Assembly (NCBI RefSeq): GCF_002088935.1
Contig: NZ_NCSS01000006.1
Span: 650,343-714,342, forward strand
Source of the DNA: Henriciella litoralis
GTDB taxonomy: Bacteria > Pseudomonadota > Alphaproteobacteria > Caulobacterales > Hyphomonadaceae
Length of the DNA stretch: 64,000 nucleotides
Direction: 5' to 3'
Made by a program: the position numbers and the translations under genes. Shown here piece after piece: positions 36,880 to 49,505 of this stretch (position 1 is its first letter; the number at the start of each line of letters is the position of its first letter). The notes under the pieces are model-generated. The model was not told the DNA's origin and ran no database searches. It saw only the letters and a program-made list of their open reading frames with translations.

Positions 36880-39213
36880 ATGCCGCGTAACAAATTCCTC
36901 CTTTGCAGCGTCGCGCTCGCCGCAGTCCTGTCCTTCAACGTCGCCCAAGCGCAGGAAAGCGAAGATCGCGAATCCGCTGTGGACCGCGTCCTTCAGAAAG
37001 TCACCGTATCTGCCACGAAGAAGAAGGACGTTGAAGACGTTCAGTCCGTGCCAGTTTCCGTCACTGCCTTTAACGCCGACACGCTCGACGCCCTTAACGT
37101 CACGACACTTGAAAGCCTGTCCTACACGACGCCAAACGTTTCGCTCGACGATGTCGGCACGGCGCGTGGCACAGCCAACTTCGCCATCCGTGGCCTTGGT
37201 GTGAACTCGTCCATCCCGTCCATCGACCCGGCCGTCGGCGTCTTCATTGATGGCGTCTACCTCGGCGTGAACAATGGCGTGGTTGTTGACCTGTTCGACC
37301 TCGACAGCATCGAAGTCCTGCGTGGCCCACAAGGCCTGCTCTTCGGCCGTAACACCACTGGCGGCGCGCTGGTCATCAACACCGCGAACCCGACCGACGA
37401 TTTCACCTACAAGGCCCGCGCAACGTTCGACGGCCCGATCGATGACGATCGCGGCGGCCTGAACTCCACGCTGCAGGCCACAGTCTCCGGTCCGCTGGTC
37501 AAAGACAAGCTGAACGGCAAGCTCGGCGTCTATTACAATGACGATGCAGGCTACTTCAAAAACCTGTACAATGGCGACAATCACGGCGAAGCGCAGACCT
37601 ACATCTATCGTGGTGGCCTGGAATGGTTTGCCACCGATCGCCTGACCTTCCTCGCGAAAGCTGAGTATTCGGACTCCCGCGTTGATGGCCCGACGGCTCA
37701 AAACCGCTCCTACTTCGACCGCGACACGTTTGACTTCTCGATCAACAATCCAGGTTTCGGAGAATCGGAAACGACCTTTGCGTCTCTGAAAACCGACTAT
37801 GATGTTGATTTCGGCAATGGCGTCATCACGAACATTCTCGGTTACCGCAAATTCAACTCGGCCACGTCGGGCGATATCGATGCGACGCCGTTCACACTGT
37901 TCCACTCCGGCACCGAGTTTCTGCAGGAGCAAATCTCCGACGAGCTTCGCTATGCGGGCACGTTCGGCAATGTGGACCTGACCACCGGCCTCTATTACTT
38001 CAACCAGACCCTCGACTATACCGAGAACCGTAACCTGCCGAGCACACGCCCTGCGCCTCTGCCAGCGACGATCCCATGGATCTTCTACGGTGGTGGCTCT
38101 CAGGATCACACCGTGTATGGCGCGTTCGCTAACGTTGACTACTCCATCACGCCGGACCTGATTGCGACCGTCGGTCTTCGTTACTCGAAAGAGGAAAAAG
38201 ACGTAGACATCACCTATATCCGCCCACGCGCTGAATGTTCTGTCGTTGACGGCACCTGCCCGACAACTGGCAACAACGGCCTGCTTGGCCTGCTCGGCGC
38301 AACAGAGCCAAACGGCTTCTCCGATGGTGACGAGTGGTCCAACTGGACGCCAAAAGTTGGCCTTCAGTATTTCTGGAACGACAATGTCCAGACCTATGGT
38401 TACTACACCAAGGGCTTCCGTTCGGGTGGCTACAACTTCCGCATCACGGACGTTGCGGTCTTCCTGAACCAGATCCTGCCAGCAACCGGCGGCAAATACG
38501 GCTTTGACGAAGAAGAAGTCGACGCTTTCGAAATCGGCTTCAAGGCCGGTAGCGAAGATGGCCGCGTCCAGCTGAACGGCGCCGCATTCCTGACCAAAAT
38601 CGACAACATGCAGCGCGAAGTAAACACGGCCGGCCCATCGGGTGTGGTTCAGAACATCCTGAACACCGCTGATGCCACCATCACCGGTCTGGAATTTGAA
38701 GGCCGTTGGGCGGTTACTGATAACTTCCTGCTGAACTTCAATGCCGGCATGATTGACGCCGAGTATGACGATGTCCGTTTCGACATCTCCGGTGATACGG
38801 TTGTGGACGATCAGGACAGCCGTCTTGACCTGCCACGCGTGCCACCTGTCACCTTCGGTGCTGGTTTCATCTATGACCTGGATCTTGGTGATGCAGGCGC
38901 ACTGATCACGCGGGCGAACTATCAGTACCGTGATCGTATTGCCTACACCGACAGCAATTTCGGCTGGGTTCAGGAGGCGAACCAGGTGGACGCTAACCTG
39001 ACATGGGAAACCCCATATCAGGGTCTGCAAGTCTCCCTGTTTGGCGACAACCTCCTCGACGAAGTCCAGGTTGGCAACGACACCCAGCTGCCTTTCCCTG
39101 GCCCGCTGTCGAACGGTGTGCAGTCACCGTATCAGCAGTTCCCAGGTGGCGGCACGTTCTCGCCGCTCAAGAAAGGCCGAGTTGTCGGCATCGAGTTCAC
39201 CGTTCAGCGCTAG
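36880..39213 (+). CDS. TonB-dependent outer membrane receptor
   Basis: A 777-residue outer-membrane receptor. The signal peptide MPRNKFLLCSVALAAVLSFN ends near VAQA. A TonB-box-like VLQKVTVSATKKKDVEDVQS follows. The plug domain contains NFAIRGLGVNS, PAVGVFIDGVYLGVN and the signature DLDSIEVLRGPQGLLFGRNT. The barrel is long and ends in GIEFTVQR. It is a distinct receptor, only moderately similar to the one at 694-3297. A 233-base upstream region carries the 13-bp palindrome. A strong terminator follows. The ligand is unknown; neighbours are metabolic genes, so no substrate can be inferred. Confidence 0.93.
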   Translation: MPRNKFLLCSVALAAVLSFNVAQAQESEDRESAVDRVLQKVTVSATKKKDVEDVQSVPVSVTAFNADTLDALNVTTLESLSYTTPNVSLDDVGTARGTANFAIRGLGVNSSIPSIDPAVGVFIDGVYLGVNNGVVVDLFDLDSIEVLRGPQGLLFGRNTTGGALVINTANPTDDFTYKARATFDGPIDDDRGGLNSTLQATVSGPLVKDKLNGKLGVYYNDDAGYFKNLYNGDNHGEAQTYIYRGGLEWFATDRLTFLAKAEYSDSRVDGPTAQNRSYFDRDTFDFSINNPGFGESETTFASLKTDYDVDFGNGVITNILGYRKFNSATSGDIDATPFTLFHSGTEFLQEQISDELRYAGTFGNVDLTTGLYYFNQTLDYTENRNLPSTRPAPLPATIPWIFYGGGSQDHTVYGAFANVDYSITPDLIATVGLRYSKEEKDVDITYIRPRAECSVVDGTCPTTGNNGLLGLLGATEPNGFSDGDEWSNWTPKVGLQYFWNDNVQTYGYYTKGFRSGGYNFRITDVAVFLNQILPATGGKYGFDEEEVDAFEIGFKAGSEDGRVQLNGAAFLTKIDNMQREVNTAGPSGVVQNILNTADATITGLEFEGRWAVTDNFLLNFNAGMIDAEYDDVRFDISGDTVVDDQDSRLDLPRVPPVTFGAGFIYDLDLGDAGALITRANYQYRDRIAYTDSNFGWVQEANQVDANLTWETPYQGLQVSLFGDNLLDEVQVGNDTQLPFPGPLSNGVQSPYQQFPGGGTFSPLKKGRVVGIEFTVQR

Positions 39214-39240
39214 TCGCTTTACCAAACTCGCGAAATATGA

Positions 39241-39270
39241 AGGGCGGCAGAGCAATCTGCCGCCCTTTTT
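39241..39270 (+). terminator. Rho-independent terminator after TonB receptor
   Basis: An 11-bp perfect stem (AGGGCGGCAGA at 39241-39251, TCTGCCGCCCT at 39256-39266) with a GCAA tetraloop is followed by a T tract to 39270. It lies 27 bases after the stop codon. Confidence 0.95.
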
Positions 39271-39361
39271 CATGCTCGCGATCAATAAATATTCCCGCTT
39301 GGCTGTCGCAGCGGCAGAGATGATTGGGTGGATCAAAGACCAATCAAAAGGGAGATAGAGT

Positions 39362-40366
39362 ATGAAAGTAGCCAGCCTGAAGAAGCCCGGCGGCCTGCAG
39401 AACATCGAGATCGGCACACGCGACGATCCAAAACCGGGCCCGGGTGAAGTGCTGATGCGGGTGAAAGCAACGTCTCTCAATTATCACGATTTCGTCGTTG
39501 CCCAGGGCGGGATCCCAACACCCGACGGACGCATCCTGATGTCTGATGGCGCAGGCGAAGTTGTCGAAGTCGGCGAAGGCGTCACGCGCTTCAAAAAGGG
39601 CGACAAGGTGCTTTCGCTTTTCTTCCCGGGCTGGCGCGATGGCCCGCCTGAACTCGACAAGATGCTCGCCGTGCCGGGTGACCGCATCGACGGCTTTTCA
39701 GCTGAGCTCGTCGCTGTACGGGCTGAGGGACTAACGCGGATGCCAGAGGGTTACTCCTTCGCTGAGGCCGCGACGCTGCCTTGCGCCGCACTGACGGCAT
39801 GGCGGGGCCTTATGGTCGAGAACACAATCAAGCCGGGCGACTGGGTGCTGACGCAAGGCACGGGCGGGGTGTCGATCTTCGCGCTGCAATTTGCCAAGGC
39901 CGCTGGCGCAAATGTCATCTCCACCTCCTCCTCGCAGGAGAAGCTCGACAGGCTGAAAGACCTCGGCGCAGACCATGTGATCAATTACAAGGAAACCCTG
40001 AAGTGGGGGGCCAAGGCCAAGGAGCTGACCGGGGGCCGCGGCGTCGATGAAGTGATCGAGATTGGCGGACCGGGCACGATGGCTCAATCCATCGCGGCCT
40101 GCCGGGTCGGCGGTCATATCTCGCTGATTGGTGTCCTGACTGGCATTTCGGGTGAAGTCCCGACGGCGGCGCTCTTCAGTTCAAACATCACAGTGTCCGG
40201 GATTACTGTGGGCGCGCGCCAGCATCAGGAAGACATGATCGCGGCGATTGAAGCCAGCGGCATCAAGCCTGTCATCAGCGATCATTTCCCGCTGGACAAG
40301 CTGGCCGATGCGTTTGCCCATCAGGCGAGCCAGAAGCATTTCGGTAAAATCGTAGTGGATATCTAG
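39362..40366 (+). CDS. Zinc-free MDR alcohol dehydrogenase/quinone oxidoreductase-like protein
   Basis: A 334-residue medium-chain dehydrogenase/reductase. The GroES-like catalytic domain begins KVASLKKPGGLQNIEIGTRD and contains VKATSLNYHDFVVAQG. The cofactor domain has a nucleotide-binding stretch WVLTQGTGGVSIFALQFAKA and ANVISTSSSQEKLDRLKDLG. Zinc-ligand cysteines of classical alcohol dehydrogenases are not seen, which points to the quinone-oxidoreductase/enoyl-reductase side of the family. Specificity is unknown. A ribosome-binding site-like GGGAGA lies just before ATG 39362. The gene stands alone after a terminator and before a GC-rich hairpin. Confidence 0.88.
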   Translation: MKVASLKKPGGLQNIEIGTRDDPKPGPGEVLMRVKATSLNYHDFVVAQGGIPTPDGRILMSDGAGEVVEVGEGVTRFKKGDKVLSLFFPGWRDGPPELDKMLAVPGDRIDGFSAELVAVRAEGLTRMPEGYSFAEAATLPCAALTAWRGLMVENTIKPGDWVLTQGTGGVSIFALQFAKAAGANVISTSSSQEKLDRLKDLGADHVINYKETLKWGAKAKELTGGRGVDEVIEIGGPGTMAQSIAACRVGGHISLIGVLTGISGEVPTAALFSSNITVSGITVGARQHQEDMIAAIEASGIKPVISDHFPLDKLADAFAHQASQKHFGKIVVDI

Positions 40367-40378
40367 ACCGTCTATCAC

Positions 40379-40411
40379 GCTGCCGCAGGCCATCTAACGG
40401 ACTGCGGCAGC
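40379..40411. terminator. GC-rich hairpin after MDR gene
   Basis: The 10-bp arms GCTGCCGCAG (40379-40388) and CTGCGGCAGC (40402-40411) pair perfectly around 13 bases, 13 bases after the stop codon. No T tract follows, so termination strength is uncertain. Confidence 0.5.
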
Positions 40412-40459
40412 CGCAATGACCAGAAAAAGGCCCGGCAGAAAAACAGACAGGCACGGTAC

Positions 40460-40496
40460 ATAGATTTTGTCTATGACCCGAAACCTTGAAATCGAT
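40460..40496. promoter_or_regulatory. OxyR-like binding site upstream of katG
   Basis: The OxyR pattern is ATAG-N7-CTAT-N7-ATAG-N7-CTAT. Here ATAG (40460-40463), N7, CTAT (40471-40474), N7, AACC, N7 and CGAT (40493-40496) follow exactly that spacing: the first two tetranucleotides are perfect, the last has one mismatch and the third is poor. It lies about 75-110 bases before katG, a gene often activated by OxyR. No oxyR is in the window. Confidence 0.5.
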
Positions 40497-40529
40497 TTGT
40501 TCGATGTCGCTTGATGCATTATGTTCTGA

Positions 40530-42770
<2,241 letters not shown>

Positions 42771-42795
42771 TCGCATCCAGACAACCATAGCGAAG

Positions 42796-42824
42796 GGGCG
42801 GCCGGGCGACTGGCCGCCCTTTTT
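42796..42824 (+). terminator. Rho-independent terminator of katG
   Basis: The stem GGGCGGCC (42796-42803) with GGCCGCCC (42812-42819) and an eight-base loop is followed by a T tract (42820-42824), 25 bases after the katG stop. Confidence 0.9.
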
Positions 42825-42929
42825 CTTTGGTGCCGAGACACTGTCAGACACCTGCCCTTCCCTAGCCCTCAGGCGCGAAACATGGTTTAGGCAGGTTTCT
42901 CTTTCAGACTTGCGATAGGAATGCCCGGA

Positions 42930-43850
42930 ATGTCTTTGAATTTCAAAAGCCAGCTGCCACAGCTTGATGGTATCTTTGATGCCCTGTTTGCCGCTTCTGA
43001 AGTTATCTATGCCGAGCTAAAAAAGGGATCGGGCCTGAAGTTCGCAACATCGAGCAATGAGTCCGGCGACGACCAGATCGAACTTGATGTCATTGCCGAC
43101 GAGGCCTTCTTTGAGACTTTGAAGCATGACGCCAATGTGCGCTATGTCGTCTCTGAAGAGCGCCCTGACATGAAGCGTATCTCGGACGGACGTTACAGCG
43201 TCGCGCTGGACCCGCTCGATGGATCGAAGTCAGCGCTGGTTGGCATTCCATCCGGCGCAATCTTTGCGATTTTCGAAGATGCCGAGGTCGCCGCAGACTT
43301 CAATGGCAGCAACATCGTCAGCGGCGGGTTCTTCGTCTTCGGCATGAACCTTGAAGCCTACTTCGCCGTCGGCAAAGCGGTCTACAAAGGCCTCTTCGAT
43401 GCAGATAGCGGCGCCTGGACGATCCAGCCAATCGAAGGCGGAATGCCGTCAGCAGACGTGCTCGCGATCAATGGTCAGAACCAGAAGCTCTGGGACACCT
43501 GGCTTCAGCGTCACTATGACGAGTTGCTGGACCCGAAGGGCGGCACCCGCAAGCCTTATAATATGCGCTGGTTTGCCTCCATGGTTTCAGACATGAAGCG
43601 CATGGTGCTTCAGGGCGGCCTGTTTGCCTATCCGTCTGCCAATACAAAAGGCTATGAGGACGGCAAGCTGCGCCTCGTCTATGAAGCGATCCCGATGGCC
43701 TATCTGATCCATGCCATGGGCGGCTCATCCACAAATGGCGACCAGTCGATCCTTGAGATGCCGGTTGAGAAGCTGCACCAGAAAACGCCGGTCTTCATCG
43801 GTGACAAGGCAAAGATCGAAGCGGTCGAAGCGGCAAAAAAAGCAGGCTAG
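42930..43850 (+). CDS. fbp: Class I fructose-1,6-bisphosphatase
   Basis: A 306-residue phosphatase of gluconeogenesis converting fructose 1,6-bisphosphate to fructose 6-phosphate. The metal site reads VALDPLDGSKSALVG, the FBPase/IMPase signature (here SKS rather than SSN). The C-terminal class I FBPase block is clear: GKLRLVYEAIPMAYLIHAMG, GSSTNGDQSILEMPVEKLHQ and TPVFIGDKAK. RWFASMVSDMKRMVLQGGLF is also typical. Length is at the short end of the family. ATG 42930 is preferred over 42921 because AGGA lies nine bases upstream of it. It precedes the 3-hydroxyacyl-CoA dehydrogenase gene by 63 bases. Confidence 0.9.
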   Translation: MSLNFKSQLPQLDGIFDALFAASEVIYAELKKGSGLKFATSSNESGDDQIELDVIADEAFFETLKHDANVRYVVSEERPDMKRISDGRYSVALDPLDGSKSALVGIPSGAIFAIFEDAEVAADFNGSNIVSGGFFVFGMNLEAYFAVGKAVYKGLFDADSGAWTIQPIEGGMPSADVLAINGQNQKLWDTWLQRHYDELLDPKGGTRKPYNMRWFASMVSDMKRMVLQGGLFAYPSANTKGYEDGKLRLVYEAIPMAYLIHAMGGSSTNGDQSILEMPVEKLHQKTPVFIGDKAKIEAVEAAKKAG

Positions 43851-43913
43851 ACTGACGACAGACGCGCGCATTCAAATGACCGCGCCACAAAAACAAAACG
43901 GAGGATTTCACCT

Positions 43914-45202
<1,289 letters not shown>

Positions 45203-45203
<1 letters not shown>

Positions 45204-46825
45204 TGGCAGACGAGGCCCGGCCCCTGAGCGGCGACTATGACTATATCGTCGTAGGCGCAGGCTCGGCCGGGTGCGTGGTCGCCAACCGGCTCTCGGCGGA
45301 TTCATCGAAGAAAGTCCTGCTTCTGGAAGCAGGCAGCAAGGATAACTGGATCTGGTTTCACATTCCGGTCGGTTATCTCTTTGCGATCGGCAATCCACGC
45401 TCGGACTGGATGTTCGAGACAACCCCGCAGCCGGGCCTGAATGGCCGCTCCCTCAAATATCCGCGCGGCAAGGTCATTGGCGGCTCTTCGGCCATCAATG
45501 CGATGATCAGCATGCGCGGACAGGCCGCCGACTATGATGGCTGGCGTGACCTCGGACTGCCCGGCTGGGGCTGGAGCGATGTGCTGCCCGTCTTCCGCAG
45601 CATTGAAGATCACTTCCTCGGTGAGAGTGAAGCGCATGGACAAGGCGGGGAATGGCGGGTGGAGCCGCCGCGCGTCAGCTGGCCGATCTTGGATGCAGTG
45701 CGAGAGGCTGCGGGTGAGATGGGCATCCTTGCAACGCCGGACTTCAACAGAGGCGATAATGAGGGCGCTGGCTATTTCCACGTCAATCAGAAGGCCGGGC
45801 GGCGATGGTCTGCCGCACGCGGGTTTCTGAAACCGGCGCTGCAGCGTCCCAATCTGCGGCTTGAGACCGGTGCGGTGACAGAGCGTCTGATCATGGTTGG
45901 GCGAAAGGCGACCGGCGTGCGTTTCCTGCAGAATGGCCAGCGATATGAAGCGCAGGCCAAAGCCGAGATTATCCTCTGCGCGGGCGCGATTGGCAGCCCG
46001 CAAATCCTGCAACGATCCGGGCTTGGGCCTTCATCTGTTCTCGTTGAGGCCGGGGTCGAGACCCTCGTCGACATTCCCGGCATTGGCGCAAACCTGCAGG
46101 ACCACCTTCAACAGCGCGCGATCTACAAGGTCACCGGCACGAAGACACTGAACCAGACCTATTACACCCTGCTCGGCAAAGCCGGGATGGGGCTCGATTA
46201 TGCGCTGAGGCGGCGCGGGCCGCTGACCATGGCGCCTTCACAGCTCGGCATCTTCACGCGCTCCAGTGACGCGCATGAACGCGCCAATATCCAGTTTCAT
46301 GTTCAGCCGCTCTCGCTCGACAAGTTTGGCGACCCGTTGCACCGGTTTCCGGCAATCACCATCGCGGCCTGCAATCTGCGCCCGACATCGCGCGGCGACA
46401 TCCGCATCCCGAATGCCCGGCTTGATGCTGCGCCGCTGATCAATCCAAACTATCTCGACACCGATGAAGACCGGAAGGTCGCAGGCGATGCCATTGCCGT
46501 GACACGCAAGCTGATGGCGCAGGCAGCGCTCGCGCCATTTTCGCCGGATGAGATCGTGCCAGGGCGGACCGATGAGGCCGAAGACCTCGCGGCGCTCGCG
46601 GCCGAGATCGGCACAACGATTTTCCACCCCGTCGGCACCTGCAAGATGGGGCCGGACGATGACCCGATGGCTGTCACGGATGCAGATCTGAAGGTTCGCG
46701 ATGTTGGGGGGCTTCGGGTAATCGATGCGTCGGTCATGCCGACAATCACGTCAGGCAACACCAATACGCCAACCGTCATGATCGCCGCAAAGGCCGCCGC
46801 GATGATGGCTAGTTTGAAAAGCTAA
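45203..46825 (+). CDS. GMC-family FAD oxidoreductase (choline dehydrogenase-like)
   Basis: A 540-residue flavoprotein of the glucose-methanol-choline family. The N-terminal Rossmann motif DYIVVGAGSAGCVVANRLSA binds FAD. LEAGSKDNWIW and GKVIGGSSAINAMISMRGQA (GMC signature 1) follow, then AGAIGSPQILQRSGLGPSSV (signature 2). The C-terminal catalytic block contains VGTCKMGPDDDPMAVTDADL, VIDASVMPTITSGNTNTPTV and the active-site histidine/asparagine region. It would oxidise an alcohol, possibly a choline-, alkyl- or polyol-type substrate. It is translationally coupled (one-base overlap) to the 3-hydroxyacyl-CoA dehydrogenase, suggesting joint alcohol or fatty-acid degradation. Confidence 0.93.
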
Positions 46826-46880
46826 CTCACAGAAGTCGGAACGCGTTCGGGACAAAACCCGCAATCTGCAATGGTGAGAA

Positions 46881-46956
<76 letters not shown>

Positions 46957-47015
46957 ACTGTATTGTCAGGAAGACGCCATGTAGGGCGTCGGGCCTGAAA
47001 AGGCAAACACAACTC

Positions 47016-47750
47016 TCAGAGCTTGTAGTCCGGGAGCGATCCGAAGGCGAATTTCAGCGCTTCGCCCCAATTTTCTGAGATGAGCGTGTAGTACGGGTCA
47101 TCTTCCTCGATCCGGCGCTGGGCCTTGATGTCGAGGCTGTCGGTTTCATAAAGCAACATATCGAGCGGCATACCGACCGACAGATTGGCCTTTATCGTGG
47201 AGTCGAAGGACACCATCATCAGCTTTACCGCTGCTTCGAAGGTCATGTCCGGCTCATAGGCGCGCACAAGGATCGGCCGACCATATTTGGTCTCGCCGAT
47301 CTGGAAGAATGGCGTCTCATCGCACGCTTCGACGAAATTGCCTTCGGGGTAGATCATGAAGAGGCGCGGTTCGCTGCCCTTGATCTGACCGCCAAGGATG
47401 ATGGTTGCGCGGAACGCAGATTGGGCACTTGGTTCATTGCCGGGGGCACTTTCGCGGATGACATCGCGCAAGGTGCGCCCAACAAGCCGTGCGGCCTCGA
47501 ACATGGAGGGCACTTCCAGGATGGATGGATTGCGATCTTCTGGCGCTTTCGTGCGCTCTTCCAGCAGCGACACAAGCGTTTGCGTCGTCGCCAGATTACC
47601 TGCCGTCATCAGGACAAATGTGCGTTCGCCCGGAACATTCCAGGTGAACATTTTCCGATATTTGGAGATGTTGTCGACGCCCGCATTTGTGCGTGTATCG
47701 GACATGAAGACGAGGCCTCTATCGAGGCGTAGACCGACGCAATATGTCAT
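47016..47750 (-). CDS. Anbu proteasome-type N-terminal nucleophile peptidase
   Basis: A 244-residue member of the Anbu (ancestral beta-subunit) family related to proteasome beta subunits and HslV. It starts MTYCVGLRLDRGLVFMSDTR, so removal of the Met exposes Thr1, the usual nucleophile. Counting from it, Asp17 lies in SDTRTNAGVD, and a basic Lys at about position 32 (SKYRKMF) matches the conserved lysine. The family segments TAGNLATTQTLVSLLEER and FEAAVKLMMVSFDSTIKANL are present. It is the last gene of a four-gene operon; three bases separate it from the transglutaminase-like gene. Anbu proteins form open helical or ring assemblies; their natural substrate is not known. Confidence 0.93.
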   Translation of the reverse strand: MTYCVGLRLDRGLVFMSDTRTNAGVDNISKYRKMFTWNVPGERTFVLMTAGNLATTQTLVSLLEERTKAPEDRNPSILEVPSMFEAARLVGRTLRDVIRESAPGNEPSAQSAFRATIILGGQIKGSEPRLFMIYPEGNFVEACDETPFFQIGETKYGRPILVRAYEPDMTFEAAVKLMMVSFDSTIKANLSVGMPLDMLLYETDSLDIKAQRRIEEDDPYYTLISENWGEALKFAFGSLPDYKL

Positions 47751-47753
47751 TGT

Positions 47754-48557
47754 TTATTGCTGCTGAACCTGCACTGAAACTTCCAACCCCTGATGCCCGC
47801 TCCCGAAGCTTAGCCCCGAAATTGGTGCTGCATCGGAGTAATCGAGCCCGGTTGCCACTGCGACGTATCTTTCGTCGGGAGAAATGGCATTGGACACGTC
47901 GAATCCGACCCAGCCTAAGCCTTCAGCATACGCTTCCGCCCACGCATGGGAAGCATCTTGTTGCACACGGTCATCCATCATCAGATATCCGCTGACATAG
48001 CGAGCCGGAAAGCCGAGAAGGCGGGCTGCGGCGAGGAAGATGTGCGTGTGGTCCTGACAGACGCCCTGCCCGGCCGCAACGGCCTGCTCTGCTGTCGTGG
48101 TGACGGACGTCGTCCCGCTCTTGTACTCAACCGCTTCGCTGATTGCCGCCATCAAGGCGTGCAGGCGGGACACATCGTCAGGGTAATTGCCCGAAACCGA
48201 TTTGATGAGCTGGCGCAGCGCCGGGCCGGGTGCCGTCAGCGGTGTTTTGCGGTTGTAGAGCCATAGAGGCGTCCAGCCGCCATGCTGGCCGATAATCCCG
48301 GACGTATCGGACGTCTCGACTTCGCCTTCCGCACGGATGGTCAGCGATGGTGCACCGTCAGTCACGCTTATCAACTGCGTCTGATTGTTAAATTCGTCCG
48401 TGAACCAGACTTCCTCATGCCCGCCTTCAAAGGTCACCGACCAGTTGAGGACACTCTGAGCCTGCCGCGTTTTCGGCGTGAGGCGCACCTGTTGAAGTGC
48501 GTAATTCACCGGCGAATTGAACTCATATTTGGTGGTGTGGGAGATTTTCAGGATCAT
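47754..48557 (-). CDS. Transglutaminase-like cysteine peptidase-fold protein (Anbu operon)
   Basis: A 267-residue protein with the bacterial transglutaminase-like N-terminal beta domain (ISHTTKYEFNSPVNYALQQV) and a transglutaminase-fold core. The catalytic triad is complete: Cys in AAGQGVCQDHTHIF (about residue 167), His in ASHAWAEAY, and Asp in WVGFDVSNAI. Proteins of this type cleave or exchange amide bonds, and members occur in operons with alpha-E and ATP-grasp proteins. It stands three bases upstream of the Anbu gene and six bases from the alpha-E gene, in the same transcript. A role in a peptide tagging or processing pathway is inferred; the actual substrate is unknown. Confidence 0.93.
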   Translation of the reverse strand: MILKISHTTKYEFNSPVNYALQQVRLTPKTRQAQSVLNWSVTFEGGHEEVWFTDEFNNQTQLISVTDGAPSLTIRAEGEVETSDTSGIIGQHGGWTPLWLYNRKTPLTAPGPALRQLIKSVSGNYPDDVSRLHALMAAISEAVEYKSGTTSVTTTAEQAVAAGQGVCQDHTHIFLAAARLLGFPARYVSGYLMMDDRVQQDASHAWAEAYAEGLGWVGFDVSNAISPDERYVAVATGLDYSDAAPISGLSFGSGHQGLEVSVQVQQQ

Positions 48558-48563
48558 GGCGCG

Positions 48564-49505
48564 TCAGACGTAAAAGCGATAGTCGGTTTCAACCTGCAGG
48601 CCGAGCGAGTTGTTCGCCTGCAGGATCGACTGGATGAATTCATGCAGCCCGCCATCGAAAATCTGCTCGATGTCGGCCCCCTTCAGCCTTCTCAGCGTAT
48701 CTTCGCAAAGCTGGCGTGACGGCTTGGCTTCGCCATATTCCTCTTCAAGATATCCGAGGTTTCGCGACAGGTTCGTATAGCAAAAGCTGATCGAGCGCGG
48801 CAGACGCCGGTCGAGGATCAGAAATTCTGCAATCGCGCGCGGACCGCTTTCCTTGTTGAGCCAGGCAAAACTGCGCTCAGCCGCGGCAGACCGCAGGATC
48901 GCTTCCCACTGAAAATTGTCGATCGAACCGCCCACCATCGAAACCGATGGAAGCAGGACGAAATACTTCACGTCGAGAATTCGCGCGACATTGTCTGCGC
49001 GCTCAATAAACGTCCCGACGCGGCAGAAATTGAAAATGTCATTGCGCAGCATGGTGCCATGCAAAGCCCCACGCACCTGCGCGCTTTGCTGGCGAATAAG
49101 CTCCAGCACATTCGGCAGATCCGTGTCCCGCACCGGCCGGGCCAGAGCGTCTTTCAGCTTCATCCAGGTATCGTTCACCGCTTCCCAGACTTCTCGCGTC
49201 AGTGCCACGCGGACCATGCGGGCATTGTTGCGCGCCGCTTCAACGACAGACATGACGCTGGACGGATTGCTGCGATCTCTAAGGATGAAATCGATAACCG
49301 TGCTGCGCTCAACGGTGTCGTGCTGGGCGCTGTAAAGCGAACGGACATTGGCGGTGCTGAGGATGGAGTCCCATTCGGCATGCGCCGCGGAAGACCGCGT
49401 CATCGTCATCCGGGACCCGGCCTCGATGAGGCGCGCATTGTTTGCACTGCGTTCAAGGTAGCGGCACATCCAGAACAGGCCGCCAGCTGTTTTACCGAGC
49501 ATCAT
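48564..49505 (-). CDS. Alpha-E domain protein (DUF403)
   Basis: A 313-residue all-helical protein of the alpha-E family. The family N terminus LGKTAGGLFWMCRYLERSAN, NNARLIEAG and later conserved RVGTFIERADNVARILDVKY, with FAWLNKESGPRAIAEFLILD and RLPRSISFCYTNLSRNLGYL, are all recognisable. No catalytic residue is established for this fold. The family is found almost entirely in operons with circularly permuted ATP-grasp and transglutaminase-like genes, so a structural or substrate-handling role in that pathway is likely. Its start overlaps the ATP-grasp stop codon (ATG 49505 with TGA 49504-49502), a tight coupling. Confidence 0.92.
   Translation of the reverse strand: MMLGKTAGGLFWMCRYLERSANNARLIEAGSRMTMTRSSAAHAEWDSILSTANVRSLYSAQHDTVERSTVIDFILRDRSNPSSVMSVVEAARNNARMVRVALTREVWEAVNDTWMKLKDALARPVRDTDLPNVLELIRQQSAQVRGALHGTMLRNDIFNFCRVGTFIERADNVARILDVKYFVLLPSVSMVGGSIDNFQWEAILRSAAAERSFAWLNKESGPRAIAEFLILDRRLPRSISFCYTNLSRNLGYLEEEYGEAKPSRQLCEDTLRRLKGADIEQIFDGGLHEFIQSILQANNSLGLQVETDYRFYV

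Noticed and set aside
36814..39030. A 738-codon open frame antisense to the second TonB receptor
   Set aside because: The opposite strand encodes a clear TonB receptor with signal peptide and plug motif. The antisense frame has no family match, start signal or coding logic and reflects third-position bias.
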